Shown: positions 53,950 through 64,000, counted from the stretch's first letter. The stretch: DNA of 64,000 bases from Pedobacter sp. MR2016-24 (GCF_026239655.1 NZ_JAPIVO010000003.1:434001-498000), one strand, 5' to 3'. The notes: a model not told the origin generated them from the letters alone. Program-made: numbers and translations.

Positions 53950-55278
53950 ATGAATAAGCGCATTTTTTTAACCGTCATGATGTTTGCGATTGCGTCTGCC
54001 CATAGCAGGGCACAATCGTCTTTACAGCAATCGCCTCCTGCTTTCAGCTTAGCCGAAATCTGGCAAAAAGTTGCTGCAAACAGTAAAGTGATCAATATGA
54101 AGGAACTGGAACTGCTCCAAAGTAAGGAGCAGTTACAACATGCGCAGGTATCCCGACTGCCGGATGTGAGTCTGAATGGTGAATTTACTAAACTGAGCAA
54201 CCTACCTCAGTTTGAGGATGGGATTTTACATAGCCCTACTTTATATCCTGTTTCACACACGGCCTACAATCTGGGTGCATCTGTATATTTTGATTTATAT
54301 CGCGGCGGACAGCTGAACAGAAGAGTTAATGCACAGCAAATCAATGTAAAGATCGGGGAACAGGAACGCAATTTATCTGCATCAGAAATCAAACTGCTGG
54401 CAACTGCCTGTTACCTCGATCTTTTGAGAGGACAGGCATTTCAGGAACTGCTACTGCAGGATATTGAGGAGCAGCGCAAAGTGCTGGTACAGATTAAAGC
54501 GATCTACCAGAATGGAGTGGTCTTAAAAAGTGATGTACTCAGGGCAGAGTTAAAATTATCAAAACAGCAACTTCAGGTGGATCAGATTAAAAATGAGAAT
54601 ACCCTGGCGGTGCAAAAGATGAACCTGCTGATGGGCCAGGAGGAAACATTACCGATTGAACCTTCACAACCCTTTTTACCTGATACAGTACAGGTGCTGA
54701 CCTATGAAACCCTGCTCGCCAATGCAGCAACGCATGCACCGGAAATTAATATTTCGAAGGAAGAACGCAACATCACCGCGCTGCAGCTGCGGGATGTGAA
54801 AGCGAATAGCTTACCGAGCGTAGGTTTGTTTGCGAATTACGCTTACAATTACCCTCAGGGCCGGTTTTATCCTTACGTCCTTTCACTTTACGGTTTGGGC
54901 ACAGTCGGACTCCGCGCCTCCTTCCCCATCTCCTCTTTATTTAAAAACAAACATCAGGTAAACAGCGCTGCATTGGCGGTAAAAATAGCTGCTGTTGAGC
55001 ATGAGCATACAGCAGATCAGATCCGGGTTCGGCTCAGGGAAGCTTATTTACAATTTCAGCACGAGCTGGAGCGGATTAAAGTAGCTAAAGCGAATATCAT
55101 TCAGACCACAGAAAACCTGCGTATTGTTAAAAACAGCTACCTGAATCAGACCTCCTTAATCACGGATTACCTTGATGCCGATGTGCAGCTGCTGCAGTCG
55201 AAATTCGACTTATCTGCTGCCCGCATCGCAGCGCAATTACAATATTATCAGATTCAAAAAATAACCGGAACCTTATAA
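53950..55278 (+). CDS. TolC-type outer-membrane efflux protein
   Basis: 442 residues. Signal peptide (LTVMMFAIASAHSRAQ), then two long heptad-rich halves: LAEIWQKVAANSKVINMKEL and LRLREAYLQFQHELERIKVA. The strand part GASVYFDLYRGGQLNRRV matches TolC membrane-insertion segments. It is the first gene of an operon with a periplasmic adaptor (1-base gap) and an MFS pump, forming a tripartite exporter. Confidence 0.92.
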   Translation: MNKRIFLTVMMFAIASAHSRAQSSLQQSPPAFSLAEIWQKVAANSKVINMKELELLQSKEQLQHAQVSRLPDVSLNGEFTKLSNLPQFEDGILHSPTLYPVSHTAYNLGASVYFDLYRGGQLNRRVNAQQINVKIGEQERNLSASEIKLLATACYLDLLRGQAFQELLLQDIEEQRKVLVQIKAIYQNGVVLKSDVLRAELKLSKQQLQVDQIKNENTLAVQKMNLLMGQEETLPIEPSQPFLPDTVQVLTYETLLANAATHAPEINISKEERNITALQLRDVKANSLPSVGLFANYAYNYPQGRFYPYVLSLYGLGTVGLRASFPISSLFKNKHQVNSAALAVKIAAVEHEHTADQIRVRLREAYLQFQHELERIKVAKANIIQTTENLRIVKNSYLNQTSLITDYLDADVQLLQSKFDLSAARIAAQLQYYQIQKITGTL

Positions 55279-55279
55279 A

Positions 55280-56335
55280 ATGAAGACACAAAATTATACA
55301 ACAACCGACAAAATGATTACCAGGGTAACTTCCTGGGTTGCGGCAGGGCTTCTGCTGATTTTGATCATCATGGGGATAGGGATTTTGAGGGACCGTTTCC
55401 GTTATGAAAAAACGAATGACGCGCAGGTACAGGAATATATCAATCCGGTGGTAACGCGTGTAAGCGGATATGTCAAGGAAGTCCGCTTTGAAGAAAACCA
55501 GGTGGTCAATAAAGGAGATACACTGATCAAGATTGACCCGAGCCAGTTTCAACTGCAGGAACTGGAATCTGCGGAAGCTACAGCGAATGCACGGGCAGAA
55601 CTGGAAGTACTGGAAAGTAATATTGTGACGGCAACGCGACTGGCAGCGGTAAGTGAATCACAGATTGCAGCGGTACGTGCGCGTTTAACGAAACAGGAAA
55701 AGGATTATTCCCGCTACAGCAAGCTCTTTACCGCAGAATCGGCCACCGCCCAGCAGGTAGAAACAACTAAAGAAGGGCTGGATATCGCAAGATCTGATTA
55801 TGAGTCGGCCTTAGGGAATTACCGCGCTGCGCTCTCGCGTATTGATGATTACCGCGCGCAAAAATCAGGCTTAACTGCCGAAATCAGGCGCCGGAATGCG
55901 GTGCAGCAAAGAACCAATCTGGACCTTACTTATACGGCCATCATTGCGCCTTATAAAGGCAAAATGGGTCGCCGCACTATACAAAACGGAGAATTTGTGC
56001 AAGCCAACCAAACGCTGGCCAACATAGTGAACCAGGATGCAGATAAATGGGTGATCGCTAATTTTAAGGAAACGCAGATCGGAAAGATGAAAATTGGTCA
56101 GCCGGTACTGATCGAAACCGATGCCTTTCCTGATGAGGTGTTTCACGGAGAAATTCTGTCTTTATCACCCGGTACAGGCTCCAGCTTTTCCCTGCTGCCC
56201 CCGGATAACGCGACAGGTAATTTTGTCAAAATCGTACAGCGTATCCCTGTTAAGGTAAAATTTACAGATCAAAAGAACCGTACCGGGCTGCTTCGTGCAG
56301 GAATGAATGCCACTGTTAAAGTAATCAGACCCTGA
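55280..56335 (+). CDS. HlyD/EmrA-type periplasmic adaptor
   Basis: 351 residues. One N-terminal membrane segment (VTSWVAAGLLLILIIMGIGI), then TNDAQVQEYINPVVTRVSGY (lipoyl half-motif), a coiled coil with ESQIAAVRARLTKQEKDYSR, NLDLTYTAIIAPYKGKMGRR (second lipoyl half) and a beta-barrel end. It starts 1 base after the TolC gene and its stop overlaps the MFS ATG (TGATG). It bridges the inner pump and TolC. Confidence 0.93.
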   Translation: MKTQNYTTTDKMITRVTSWVAAGLLLILIIMGIGILRDRFRYEKTNDAQVQEYINPVVTRVSGYVKEVRFEENQVVNKGDTLIKIDPSQFQLQELESAEATANARAELEVLESNIVTATRLAAVSESQIAAVRARLTKQEKDYSRYSKLFTAESATAQQVETTKEGLDIARSDYESALGNYRAALSRIDDYRAQKSGLTAEIRRRNAVQQRTNLDLTYTAIIAPYKGKMGRRTIQNGEFVQANQTLANIVNQDADKWVIANFKETQIGKMKIGQPVLIETDAFPDEVFHGEILSLSPGTGSSFSLLPPDNATGNFVKIVQRIPVKVKFTDQKNRTGLLRAGMNATVKVIRP

Positions 56336-57924
56336 TGATCCATCTTCCGAAAATGTTCAAAGAATGGGTACCGCACTGGGCCGTCAGGATCTGCATATTT
56401 ATGCTGCTGGTGCCCAATTTACTGCTGTTTACCATTTCGACAGTAAGTGTTACCGCTGCCTGCGGTTTTTATGGCATTGATCAAAATGATGCGAATTACT
56501 CGCTGATTGTTTTGTATGCAGCACTGGTAGGTTATTTTCCGCTGGAACGCCGCTTCTCCAGTTTCCTGGTCACGAAAGATTATATGCTGATCAGTCTGAT
56601 CATGGAAATCTTAAGCGCTTATGGTGCTTATTGTGCGAAGGACCTGACGGTTCTGCTGATCTTCCGCTCTCTTCAGGGCATCGCCAATATCAGCCTGGTG
56701 GCGATTTGTATCTCACTAATATTTAATCACCTGCAAACGGAGCGCGCGCGGGAAATTGGTTATTCAGTGGTCTATTGCATCCTGCTGTGCATTTCACCTG
56801 TGACTACCCTATTGGCTGCTCCATTTTTAGATACCACCAATTACAATGAATTGTATTTATTAGTCATGTATGCGTTTATCCCGGGAGGACTGTTTGCGAT
56901 GCTGATCATGGCGCGGCAAAGGCTGAACCGTAAGATTCCGCTCTACCAGCTGGAATGGCAGAGTTTTGTGATTTACTGTACCATGCTGTTCTCGCTCACC
57001 TATGTGCTGGTATACGGACAGCAGTTGAACTGGTTTTCGGATATGCGCATTGTAAAAGGGTCGGTGATTTTTGTGATCAGTATAATCACTTATATCATCA
57101 GGCAGCAACACCTCAAAAGGCCCTATCTCAATCTTAACATCTATAAATATCCGGGCTACCGTACTGGCATCTGCCTGATACTTATTTTATACCTGGCGCG
57201 GGGTGCTTTTAATTTCACGACGCTGTTTTTTACACAGGTGCTGGGTATGGATCCTGCTCATCTGGGCAGGATACTCCTGTTTAATGTGCTGGGTGCCATA
57301 TTGGGAACACTGATCTCTTCGCGAATGATGATCTTTAAAAGGTCTTCTTACCTGATCTGGATGGCTGGCTTCGCGATTTTGCTTGTTCATTATATATGGA
57401 TGATCTTTTTGTTTAGTCCACAGGCAAATACGGACGTGTATTACCTGCCTTTACTGTTACAGGGCATGGGCACAGGAATGTTGTTGACGCCGATTATTGT
57501 TTTCATGGTGACCTCCGTACCTGCGGAACTGGGTGCAACGGCAGGTGCTACAGCAGTTTCCATGCGTTTACTGGGCACGACTATCAGTATAGCGCTCATC
57601 AACTATTTCCAGCTGTATGATAGCGGCTTACATTTTGACAGGTTCCAGCATCAATTGTCGGCCATGGATCCTGCTGCCCTGGGCCGGCTCCAATCTTTCG
57701 CTCAGGTATTTTCACGTCATGGCAGCGATGTGCATGCAAGTCATACGGGTGCCACGCATCTGCTTAAGAATTTACTGGACCAGCAGGCATTGTTAAAAAC
57801 GGCGGTCGACTATTATACGCTGGTCAGCATTTTACTGGTACTGACAATTATTGCGCTGGCGATTTTACCGCGACTGCAGATCAAAAAGACGATGCTCGAT
57901 TCTGTGAAGGATATACCAGTCTGA
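56335..57924 (+). CDS. MFS exporter, EmrB/DHA2-type (about 14 TM)
   Basis: 529 residues with about fourteen hydrophobic segments. MFS features include FRSLQGIANISLVAICISLIF and the motif-C-like LLQGMGTGMLLTPIIVFM. It overlaps the adaptor gene by one base. With the TolC and HlyD proteins it should export a drug or lipid-like compound across both membranes. The substrate cannot be read from sequence. Confidence 0.92.
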   Translation: MIHLPKMFKEWVPHWAVRICIFMLLVPNLLLFTISTVSVTAACGFYGIDQNDANYSLIVLYAALVGYFPLERRFSSFLVTKDYMLISLIMEILSAYGAYCAKDLTVLLIFRSLQGIANISLVAICISLIFNHLQTERAREIGYSVVYCILLCISPVTTLLAAPFLDTTNYNELYLLVMYAFIPGGLFAMLIMARQRLNRKIPLYQLEWQSFVIYCTMLFSLTYVLVYGQQLNWFSDMRIVKGSVIFVISIITYIIRQQHLKRPYLNLNIYKYPGYRTGICLILILYLARGAFNFTTLFFTQVLGMDPAHLGRILLFNVLGAILGTLISSRMMIFKRSSYLIWMAGFAILLVHYIWMIFLFSPQANTDVYYLPLLLQGMGTGMLLTPIIVFMVTSVPAELGATAGATAVSMRLLGTTISIALINYFQLYDSGLHFDRFQHQLSAMDPAALGRLQSFAQVFSRHGSDVHASHTGATHLLKNLLDQQALLKTAVDYYTLVSILLVLTIIALAILPRLQIKKTMLDSVKDIPV

Positions 57925-57997
57925 GGAATGATATGCATCGCTGTTTGAACATTAAAGCCAGAAATACTTATATTCGCTTTACCTTTCACATCCGTTC

Positions 57998-58582
57998 ATG
58001 CCCGACTATAAGGATTTTACCGATCAGCAATTGGCTGACCTTCTGAGGTCTGACAATGAACCTGCGCTTAAATTCCTTTACGATAAATTCTGGGAAAAGT
58101 TATTTTACACTGCTGCAAAAAGACTCAATGATGAAGATGAAGCAGAAGAAGCAGTGCAGGATATCTTTGTCAACCTATGGCGGCGGCGGCATACCTTACA
58201 GATCAAAGTCAGCTTTGAGAGTTACCTGGCCGGAGCAGTAAAATTTGAAGTACTGAAAAAACGGGCGGCTATGTCCCGGAAAGACAATGTGCTGTCGGAT
58301 ATCATTGCACAGACCACAGGAGCTGCGCATAATGATTCAAATCTTTACGATTTACATCTTCTGGAGGAAGAGCTGTTGCAAACGGTCAATTCCCTTCCTG
58401 AAAAATGTCAGCTGGTATTTGTGATGAGCCGAAAAAAGGGACTTTCCAATAAACAAATTGCATCAGATCTGAATATCAGTGAAAAAGCAGTTGAAAAACA
58501 CATCACTACTGCTTTAAAAGTTATCAAAGGCAGGTTCGGCCGCTATTTTTACCTCCTGCTCATCCTGAAAGGTCTGATTTAA
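57998..58582 (+). CDS. ECF RNA polymerase sigma factor
   Basis: 194 residues. Region 2: FLYDKFWEKLFYTAAKRLND, EDEAEEAVQDIFVNLWRRRH. Region 4: LPEKCQLVFVMSRKKGLSNK, QIASDLNISEKAVEKHI. This is the FecI-like type used in Bacteroidota with FecR anti-sigma factors. The anti-sigma gene follows after about 165 bases. It would direct the SusC/D genes here or other loci. Confidence 0.93.
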   Translation: MPDYKDFTDQQLADLLRSDNEPALKFLYDKFWEKLFYTAAKRLNDEDEAEEAVQDIFVNLWRRRHTLQIKVSFESYLAGAVKFEVLKKRAAMSRKDNVLSDIIAQTTGAAHNDSNLYDLHLLEEELLQTVNSLPEKCQLVFVMSRKKGLSNKQIASDLNISEKAVEKHITTALKVIKGRFGRYFYLLLILKGLI

Positions 58583-58747
58583 CGCGTAAATATCCGTATT
58601 TCTGTATGCCGCCCGGGCCTTTTTCCTAATGAAATGTCTGTTCCGGGCCGGATCTCATCTCTTTTTCGATACAATTTTAAAAATAAATCACTTTTATGGT
58701 AGGGGTACCTTCATTTTTTGGAGCTATATCAATACAAAGCACAGAAA

Positions 58748-59878
58748 ATGGACGAGCAAAGAATAAATCATCTTTCCGATAAGTTGCTGACCGGCGAAAT
58801 CACTCCTGCCGAAAGACAGGAACTGGATGACTGGTACAATCATTTCGACAGCAGTGAGCAACGGGTTCATTCGGAATTAAACCAGCAGCAATTTGCAGCG
58901 CAGCTTTACCAGCAGATTCGTACAAACGCAGGAATGGAGACGGTTAAACGTATCCCTGTTTACCGCTCCCGCTATGCTGCAGTGGCAGCCTCGCTCATGC
59001 TTATGTTGAGTATTGCAGGAATCTATACGCTATATAATCGCCAGGATAAGCCAGAAAATACAATTGCAAAAAAGGCACAGGAAATCAAAGCCGGGAGCAA
59101 CCGTGCGCTGCTGACGCTGGCCAATGGTAAAACCATAGACCTGGAGAATGCTGCCGAGGGCATTTTACCTACGGGCGATCAATCCGTCCGGAAAACAGGC
59201 GATGGAACTATTGCTTATAACAATTCGGCTGATACTGATGGTGCCTATAATACCCTCAGCACACCTAAAGGTGGAAAATTCAGTATCAGACTGCCGGATG
59301 GAACGCTGGCGATACTGGATGCCTCCTCTTCACTGCGTTATCCTTCGGCTTTTAAGGGCGCTAAAAGAATGGTGGAAGTAAGCGGGCAGGTCTATTTCGA
59401 GGTGGTGCACAATGCGAAACAACCTTTCACAGTAAAGGTGGCTGATCAGACGATTGAAGATTTGGGTACACATTTCAACATCAACGCTTACCCAGGTGGA
59501 GATGGAATAAAAACTACGGTGGAGGAAGGATTAGTGGGTATCAGCAGTAACCGGAAAACAATTTTCGTCAGACCCGGACAGGCGGCTTTAAGTCACAGTG
59601 GCACAAAAGGGATCACTGTAGCTGCAGCTGACCTGGAAGAAGTACTCGCGTGGAAAAATGGCTATTTTCGCTTCAACGATGAACAGATAGAAAATATCAT
59701 GGCGCAACTGAGTCGCTGGTACGATATAGAGGTAAGCTATTCCGGCAAATTACCTGTTGATGGTTTTAATGGTACGATATCACGTTCCAAAAACCTGAGT
59801 CAGGTTTTAACCATGCTGGAACGCACAGGCATTATTCACTTTAAAATCGAAGGAAGGAGGATCACGGTTTTACCATAG
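58748..59878 (+). CDS. FecR-family anti-sigma factor
   Basis: 376 residues from ATG 58748 (MDEQRINHLSDKLLTG); the frame is open 10 codons further to a TTG. The N-terminal cytosolic domain has the FecR-N type pattern ITPAERQELDDWYNHFD. One membrane segment (AAVAASLMLMLSIAGIYTLY) is followed by a FecR domain (LSTPKGGKFSIRLPDGTLAI, VSGQVYFEVVHN, LGTHFNINAYPG) and a DUF4974 end (FNGTISRSKNLSQVLTMLER). It sequesters the sigma factor until signalled by the SusC N-terminal domain. A partly self-complementary stretch lies downstream (59912-59937). Confidence 0.94.
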   Translation: MDEQRINHLSDKLLTGEITPAERQELDDWYNHFDSSEQRVHSELNQQQFAAQLYQQIRTNAGMETVKRIPVYRSRYAAVAASLMLMLSIAGIYTLYNRQDKPENTIAKKAQEIKAGSNRALLTLANGKTIDLENAAEGILPTGDQSVRKTGDGTIAYNNSADTDGAYNTLSTPKGGKFSIRLPDGTLAILDASSSLRYPSAFKGAKRMVEVSGQVYFEVVHNAKQPFTVKVADQTIEDLGTHFNINAYPGGDGIKTTVEEGLVGISSNRKTIFVRPGQAALSHSGTKGITVAAADLEEVLAWKNGYFRFNDEQIENIMAQLSRWYDIEVSYSGKLPVDGFNGTISRSKNLSQVLTMLERTGIIHFKIEGRRITVLP

Positions 59879-60018
59879 GCCTCACCCGCCTTCGTGATCG
59901 GAAAAAAAAGCCATCCTGCGTGGAGGCAGAATGGCAGATAATCAGGATCACCTAAAATAATTCAACTAAACTATTGTAAGCGCATTAAGCCGTGACATTC
60001 GACTGTAACTCAGCAAAA

Positions 60019-63000
60019 ATGCATAAAACCCATTATTCACAAATGTACAAATTTTACAAAGACATTATTGTATCACCGCGAAGCTGTATAACCAACACTT
60101 TGCAGTTAACCGGACTGATCAAAACTACTGTCGCACTGCTGTTTATCGGCATGATGCAGATCAGCACCGCTGCTACCGCACAAACAGTAACGCTGACAGA
60201 AAAAAACGCACGTCTCAGTACGGTGCTGGAGAAAATGCGCAAGCAGACAGGCTATGACTTTCTGTATACGACTTCTACCCTGAAAGGTGCAGCTCCGGTG
60301 ACCATCACCGTTAAAAATGTACCGCTGGAAAGGGCACTGACCACTATTTTTGACAATCAGCCCCTGCAGTTTTCCATCAGAGATAAGTCGGTCGTGATCT
60401 CTAAAAAAGCAGCGCTGACTTATACTGTGATCCATCCTACCCTTCATGGTGTGGTTTACGATGAAAGTAACAAACCCCTGCCCGGAGCATCTGTAAGGAT
60501 TGACGGTCTTGACCAGACTGCAGTGACCAACAATATGGGTATCTTTTTCCTGAAAGATCCTCCATCCAATGGTAACCTGATTGTGTCCTACATTGGTTTT
60601 CAGACGGATACGATTGCTATTACTGGTCGCGGGGAAATCAATTTACACCTGACGATGGCTAACCTGAACATGAAAGAAGTGGTGATTGTGAATACAGGTT
60701 ACCAGAAACTCAACAAGGAACGGGCTACAGGTTCTTTTGGTAAACCGGATATGAAAATCTTCAACGAGCGTGCCGGTACCACAGATGTAGTGAGCCGCAT
60801 GGAAGGCCTGGTTGCAGGTATGTCTGTAACCCCGGGCAGTAAAGGAAGAGGAGCCAACAGATTCGGACTTGGCGGCAACCAGGTCAGCATTATCCGTGGA
60901 AAGAGTACTGCGCTGCTGGCGACCGACCCGGTTTATGTGGTTAACGGTGTGCTGGTAGAAAACCTGAGCATGTTGAATACCGACGATATTGCTGACATCT
61001 CCATCTTAAAAGATGCTTCGGCGGCAGCCATCTGGGGAGCACGTGCAGCAAACGGGGTGATCGTGATCACTACCAAAACTGGTCGCGCAGAAGAGAAAAT
61101 CAAGTTCAACTACACGGGTTATATCACTACCCAGGGTAAACCTGACTTCAGTTACGGCCGCTACATGAACAGCAGTCAGTATATCAAGGCAGCCCGGGAA
61201 ACTTTCGATCCGGTGGTTTTCCCTTACAATTCCTTATCCCAATCCGTTGTTGCACCGCACGAAACCATTTTATACAACCAGAGCAGGGGCTTGGTCACGG
61301 CTGCACAAGCCAATAGCAGTCTGGACAGCCTGGCAGGAATCGATAACCAGCAGCAGATCAAAGATTTGTGGTACCGTAATGCTTTCACCACCAATCAAAC
61401 CCTTTCAGCCTCTGGCGGAACGCAGTTTTACAATTTTTACAGCTCCCTGTCTTACCTAAAAAATTACGGCAGTCAGGTCGGCAGTTCAGATAATACCTAC
61501 CGTATTACCCTGAACCAAATCATCAACCCTACTAAATCTATCAGACTATCGATCAATACCATACTCAGCAACAATATTACCCGGAATGTCAGACCTGTTA
61601 CCGTAGGCCCCGATTTTCTTCCTTATCAATTATTTCAGGATGCTGCAGGCAATAACCTGAACCTAAACTACATAAAAGGCCTTTCACCCGCAACGGTCGC
61701 AGATTATCAGTCCAGAAGTCGTATTAACCTCGATTATAGTCCGCTGGACGATATGTACATGGGTGATACCAAAAGCAATATGTTAACACTTAATACTTCG
61801 GCAGATTTAAACGTTAAAATTATAAAAGGCCTGAGCTTTAACGGCACCTACGGTTACCAGAAATCGCCGGGAACCTCTTTGCAATACGACGATGCCGGTA
61901 TTTATGATATGCGTCGAGAATTGCTGAATTTCACCGTGGCACGGGTACCAGGCGCAACGCCGGTTTATTACCTGCCCGGCACTGGTGGTAAATATGCTAC
62001 GATCAATTATAACAGCTACAACTGGACTGTCCGTAACCAACTGATGTACCATACCCAGCTGCGCGGTGGCAAAGATGAGCTGAATCTGCAGGCCGGACAG
62101 GAAGTTCAGGAGCAATACCGTAATTCGGAAACCACTACTGTACGTGGGTATAACAGGGATCTGACCACTTACAGTCTGCTGGATTACAACACCCTGGCGC
62201 AAGGTGTATTTGGTGCGGTAGGTTCTTTCAGAAGTGTATTTAACGAGCGGCCTTTTGTGGAGCTTTATGAGCGCCAGCGGTACCGTTCTTATTTTGGTTT
62301 GATGAACTATAGCTTTGAGGGAAAATATATCCTTGATGCCAGTATCAGAAGAGATTTCAGTAACCTGTTCGCAACCAACAGCTCGTCACAGAAAAAACCT
62401 GCTTATAGTTTTGGTGGTAAATGGCTGATCACCAGAGAAGATTTTATGAAATCGCATACCTGGATAGACAATCTCGGATTGCGTGTCACCTATGGTATTA
62501 CAGGAAATTCACCTTACCTGAAAGCAGGTGCACTACAGGATATCTTAGCAACGGAGATCAACAATACTTATGGTAATTCACTATATATCACTTCCCCTCA
62601 AAACAATAAACTGAGCTGGGAAAGTACACATTCTTTCAATACAGGGATCGACTTTGGCCTGCTGGCTGGTCGTTTAAACGGAAGTATTGATTACTATTCA
62701 AAAAATACCACCGACTTGCTGGGAAAATTGCCGACAAACCCGCTTACGGGTTCGGATAACATTTCCGGTAACGTAGGTAATATCACCAATAAAGGTATAG
62801 AAGTTACTTTACGTTCAATGAACATCCAAAGCGCTGCATTTAGCTGGACGAGTAATTTTGTATTCAGCTATAACCAAAACAAACTGGTGACCTATTCCGC
62901 ACTTGATGCTTCACAAAACACGGCATCTTTCCGTCTCAATGCAGCTCAGGTGGTAGGTTATACCAGTTCTCCCCTGTTTGCTTACCATTATATGGGACTG

Positions 63001-63633
63001 GATAATATGGGTGATCCTCAAATCAGACTGGCGGATGGCAGTATCACCAAAGAGGTTGATGCCGCTACTGCAGATGACCTGGTTTATATGGGTACGACAC
63101 AGCCTAAATTCAATGGTGGTTTGAGCAATACTTTCCGTTATAAAAACATCTCCCTTACTGCAAATATGATTTATAACCTGGGTGGGGTAATGAGAAGAGA
63201 CGTGAATACTTTTTACTATGGTCGCGCGGGTCAGAATGCTTCCGGCTTTGCGGGTAACCTGAATGAGGACTTTGATTTGCGCTGGAAAAAACCAGGCGAT
63301 GAAGCCTTTACAGATATCCCTTCATACGTAGCCAATGCGGGTATCTCTACCAACCGCCGTAATACGCAGTATTATACTTTTGCGGATATCAATGTGGTCA
63401 GTTCATCTTATATCAAACTGCGCGACATTACGCTTTCGTATGATTTCACTGCGCGTTTGCTGCGCGCCATCCACCTGGATGCGGCGCGGATATATATGCA
63501 GACCGGCAATTTCATGTTATGGAAAGCGAATAAATACGATATCGATCCTGAATACCAGACATTTAGTGTAGGTACCCGTTCTATTCCTGCATTTTCTCAT
63601 CCTTTAACTTTAGGTGTAAACGTTACTTTTTAA
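60019..63633 (+). CDS. SusC/RagA-type TonB-dependent transporter with STN signalling domain
   Basis: 1204 residues from ATG 60019; GTG at 59992 is a less likely start. After the signal region comes an STN domain (ARLSTVLEKMRKQTGYDFLY, VPLERALTTIF), a carboxypeptidase-D-like domain (HGVVYDESNKPLPGASVRI), a plug (YVVNGVLVENLSMLNTDDIA, SILKDASAAAIWGARAANGV) and a 22-strand-type barrel. The STN domain is the part that signals through FecR to the sigma factor, both encoded upstream. SusD follows after 11 bases. Substrate unknown. Confidence 0.95.
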   Translation: MHKTHYSQMYKFYKDIIVSPRSCITNTLQLTGLIKTTVALLFIGMMQISTAATAQTVTLTEKNARLSTVLEKMRKQTGYDFLYTTSTLKGAAPVTITVKNVPLERALTTIFDNQPLQFSIRDKSVVISKKAALTYTVIHPTLHGVVYDESNKPLPGASVRIDGLDQTAVTNNMGIFFLKDPPSNGNLIVSYIGFQTDTIAITGRGEINLHLTMANLNMKEVVIVNTGYQKLNKERATGSFGKPDMKIFNERAGTTDVVSRMEGLVAGMSVTPGSKGRGANRFGLGGNQVSIIRGKSTALLATDPVYVVNGVLVENLSMLNTDDIADISILKDASAAAIWGARAANGVIVITTKTGRAEEKIKFNYTGYITTQGKPDFSYGRYMNSSQYIKAARETFDPVVFPYNSLSQSVVAPHETILYNQSRGLVTAAQANSSLDSLAGIDNQQQIKDLWYRNAFTTNQTLSASGGTQFYNFYSSLSYLKNYGSQVGSSDNTYRITLNQIINPTKSIRLSINTILSNNITRNVRPVTVGPDFLPYQLFQDAAGNNLNLNYIKGLSPATVADYQSRSRINLDYSPLDDMYMGDTKSNMLTLNTSADLNVKIIKGLSFNGTYGYQKSPGTSLQYDDAGIYDMRRELLNFTVARVPGATPVYYLPGTGGKYATINYNSYNWTVRNQLMYHTQLRGGKDELNLQAGQEVQEQYRNSETTTVRGYNRDLTTYSLLDYNTLAQGVFGAVGSFRSVFNERPFVELYERQRYRSYFGLMNYSFEGKYILDASIRRDFSNLFATNSSSQKKPAYSFGGKWLITREDFMKSHTWIDNLGLRVTYGITGNSPYLKAGALQDILATEINNTYGNSLYITSPQNNKLSWESTHSFNTGIDFGLLAGRLNGSIDYYSKNTTDLLGKLPTNPLTGSDNISGNVGNITNKGIEVTLRSMNIQSAAFSWTSNFVFSYNQNKLVTYSALDASQNTASFRLNAAQVVGYTSSPLFAYHYMGLDNMGDPQIRLADGSITKEVDAATADDLVYMGTTQPKFNGGLSNTFRYKNISLTANMIYNLGGVMRRDVNTFYYGRAGQNASGFAGNLNEDFDLRWKKPGDEAFTDIPSYVANAGISTNRRNTQYYTFADINVVSSSYIKLRDITLSYDFTARLLRAIHLDAARIYMQTGNFMLWKANKYDIDPEYQTFSVGTRSIPAFSHPLTLGVNVTF

Positions 63634-63644
63634 CCTCCATTGTC

Positions 63645-64000
63645 ATGAATAACAAAACTATAATTACTATAATCACCATAATTAGCCTCAGTACGTCAGC
63701 TTGTAAAAAGGATTTCCTCAATCTGGTACCGCAATCACAGCAAGTGGCTGAAACTACGGAAGACTATCGGCTGCTGCTGAATGATAAACGCTTTTTTGCA
63801 TATGACTTTGCCGGAGGCTGGCAGGGACAGGTATTGATGGGCGACGATGTCGCGGCTGAAGGAACATTTTTCAGCAGAGCCATAGCCCCTTCACAGAAAG
63901 CTTTCAGATGGGACGATGATATTTTCCAATCTGGCGATATTGACTGGACGCAAGGCCTTTTTCTGGCCAACTTGTATACGTTGAACAAGGTGATCAACGA
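63645..64000 (+). CDS. SusD/RagB-type lipoprotein, cut by window end
   Basis: Only the first 118 codons are present. A lipoprotein signal MNNKTIITIITIISLSTSAC has Cys20. The following KKDFLNLVPQSQQVAETTED and LLLNDKRFFAYDF are typical SusD/RagB N-terminal text. It begins 11 bases after the SusC stop and would cap the transporter barrel to bind the substrate. Confidence 0.92.
   Translation, partial: MNNKTIITIITIISLSTSACKKDFLNLVPQSQQVAETTEDYRLLLNDKRFFAYDFAGGWQGQVLMGDDVAAEGTFFSRAIAPSQKAFRWDDDIFQSGDIDWTQGLFLANLYTLNKVIN

Overview
The window reads as chromosome of a Bacteroidota bacterium, most likely Sphingobacteriaceae (Pedobacter-like). The grounds are an ECF sigma/FecR/SusC/SusD locus at the right end, a Bacteroidota-type VgrG and PAAR-like (DUF4280) cargo cluster, DUF6266, DUF3526 and YoaK-like proteins, small Cys/His proteins typical of the phylum, a TAnnTTTG-type promoter, and moderate to low GC. 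The genus is an inference from protein style, not from a marker gene.

Layout. (1) 1-3409: an AT-rich accessory gene encoding a sacsin/Hsp90-like ATPase fused to a nuclease-fold C-terminus, a defence candidate, next to a strong hairpin. (2) 3685-16723, minus strand: a tightly packed operon of an HsdR-N-like nuclease-fold protein, a vWA-like lipoprotein, a 3-TM protein, a tubulin/FtsZ-like GTPase, a 1302-residue Hsp70-like ATPase, a degenerate Hsp70-like protein with a proline tail, two TerD proteins, a one-TM OmpA protein, a small membrane protein and TerC. This is the best candidate here for an under-described multi-protein system: a Ter-type module combined with actin-fold and tubulin-fold proteins and both inner- and outer-membrane anchors. 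(3) 16778-24900: small secreted proteins, a pair of large unknown envelope proteins (17359-20965), and a TPR histidine kinase/LuxR-type regulator pair. (4) 24900-33700: an AT-rich island with a decayed tRNA-like sequence and a phased TTCC array at its left side. It holds a 5'-truncated VgrG, a putative adaptor, a PAAR-like/Hint/HNH effector and its SUKH immunity protein, a second SUKH gene broken by two stops, a frameshifted second effector remnant and its surviving DUF1911-like immunity gene. No structural type VI secretion genes are in the window, so this is a detached cargo cassette. (5) 33700-52700: ordinary housekeeping and small operons (YoaK-like, universal stress protein, fumC, epimerase, AraC regulators, DinB, RloA-like ATPase, GNAT, HAD, SDR, Crp, a DUF4406-like/Nudix pair, general-stress SDR, a DUF3526 ABC exporter, a DUF4143 ATPase). 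(6) 53179-64000: a DUF6266 protein, a TolC/HlyD/MFS tripartite efflux operon, and an ECF sigma - FecR - SusC - SusD (cut by the window end) nutrient uptake and trans-envelope signalling locus.

How the parts work together: the Ter operon probably builds a membrane-associated, Ca2+-responsive complex whose output is unknown. The cargo island is an arms cassette with visible decay and one intact effector/immunity pair. The right end couples glycan or siderophore import by SusC/D to transcription through FecR and the sigma factor. All functional calls are from reading protein sequences by eye; no database search was run.
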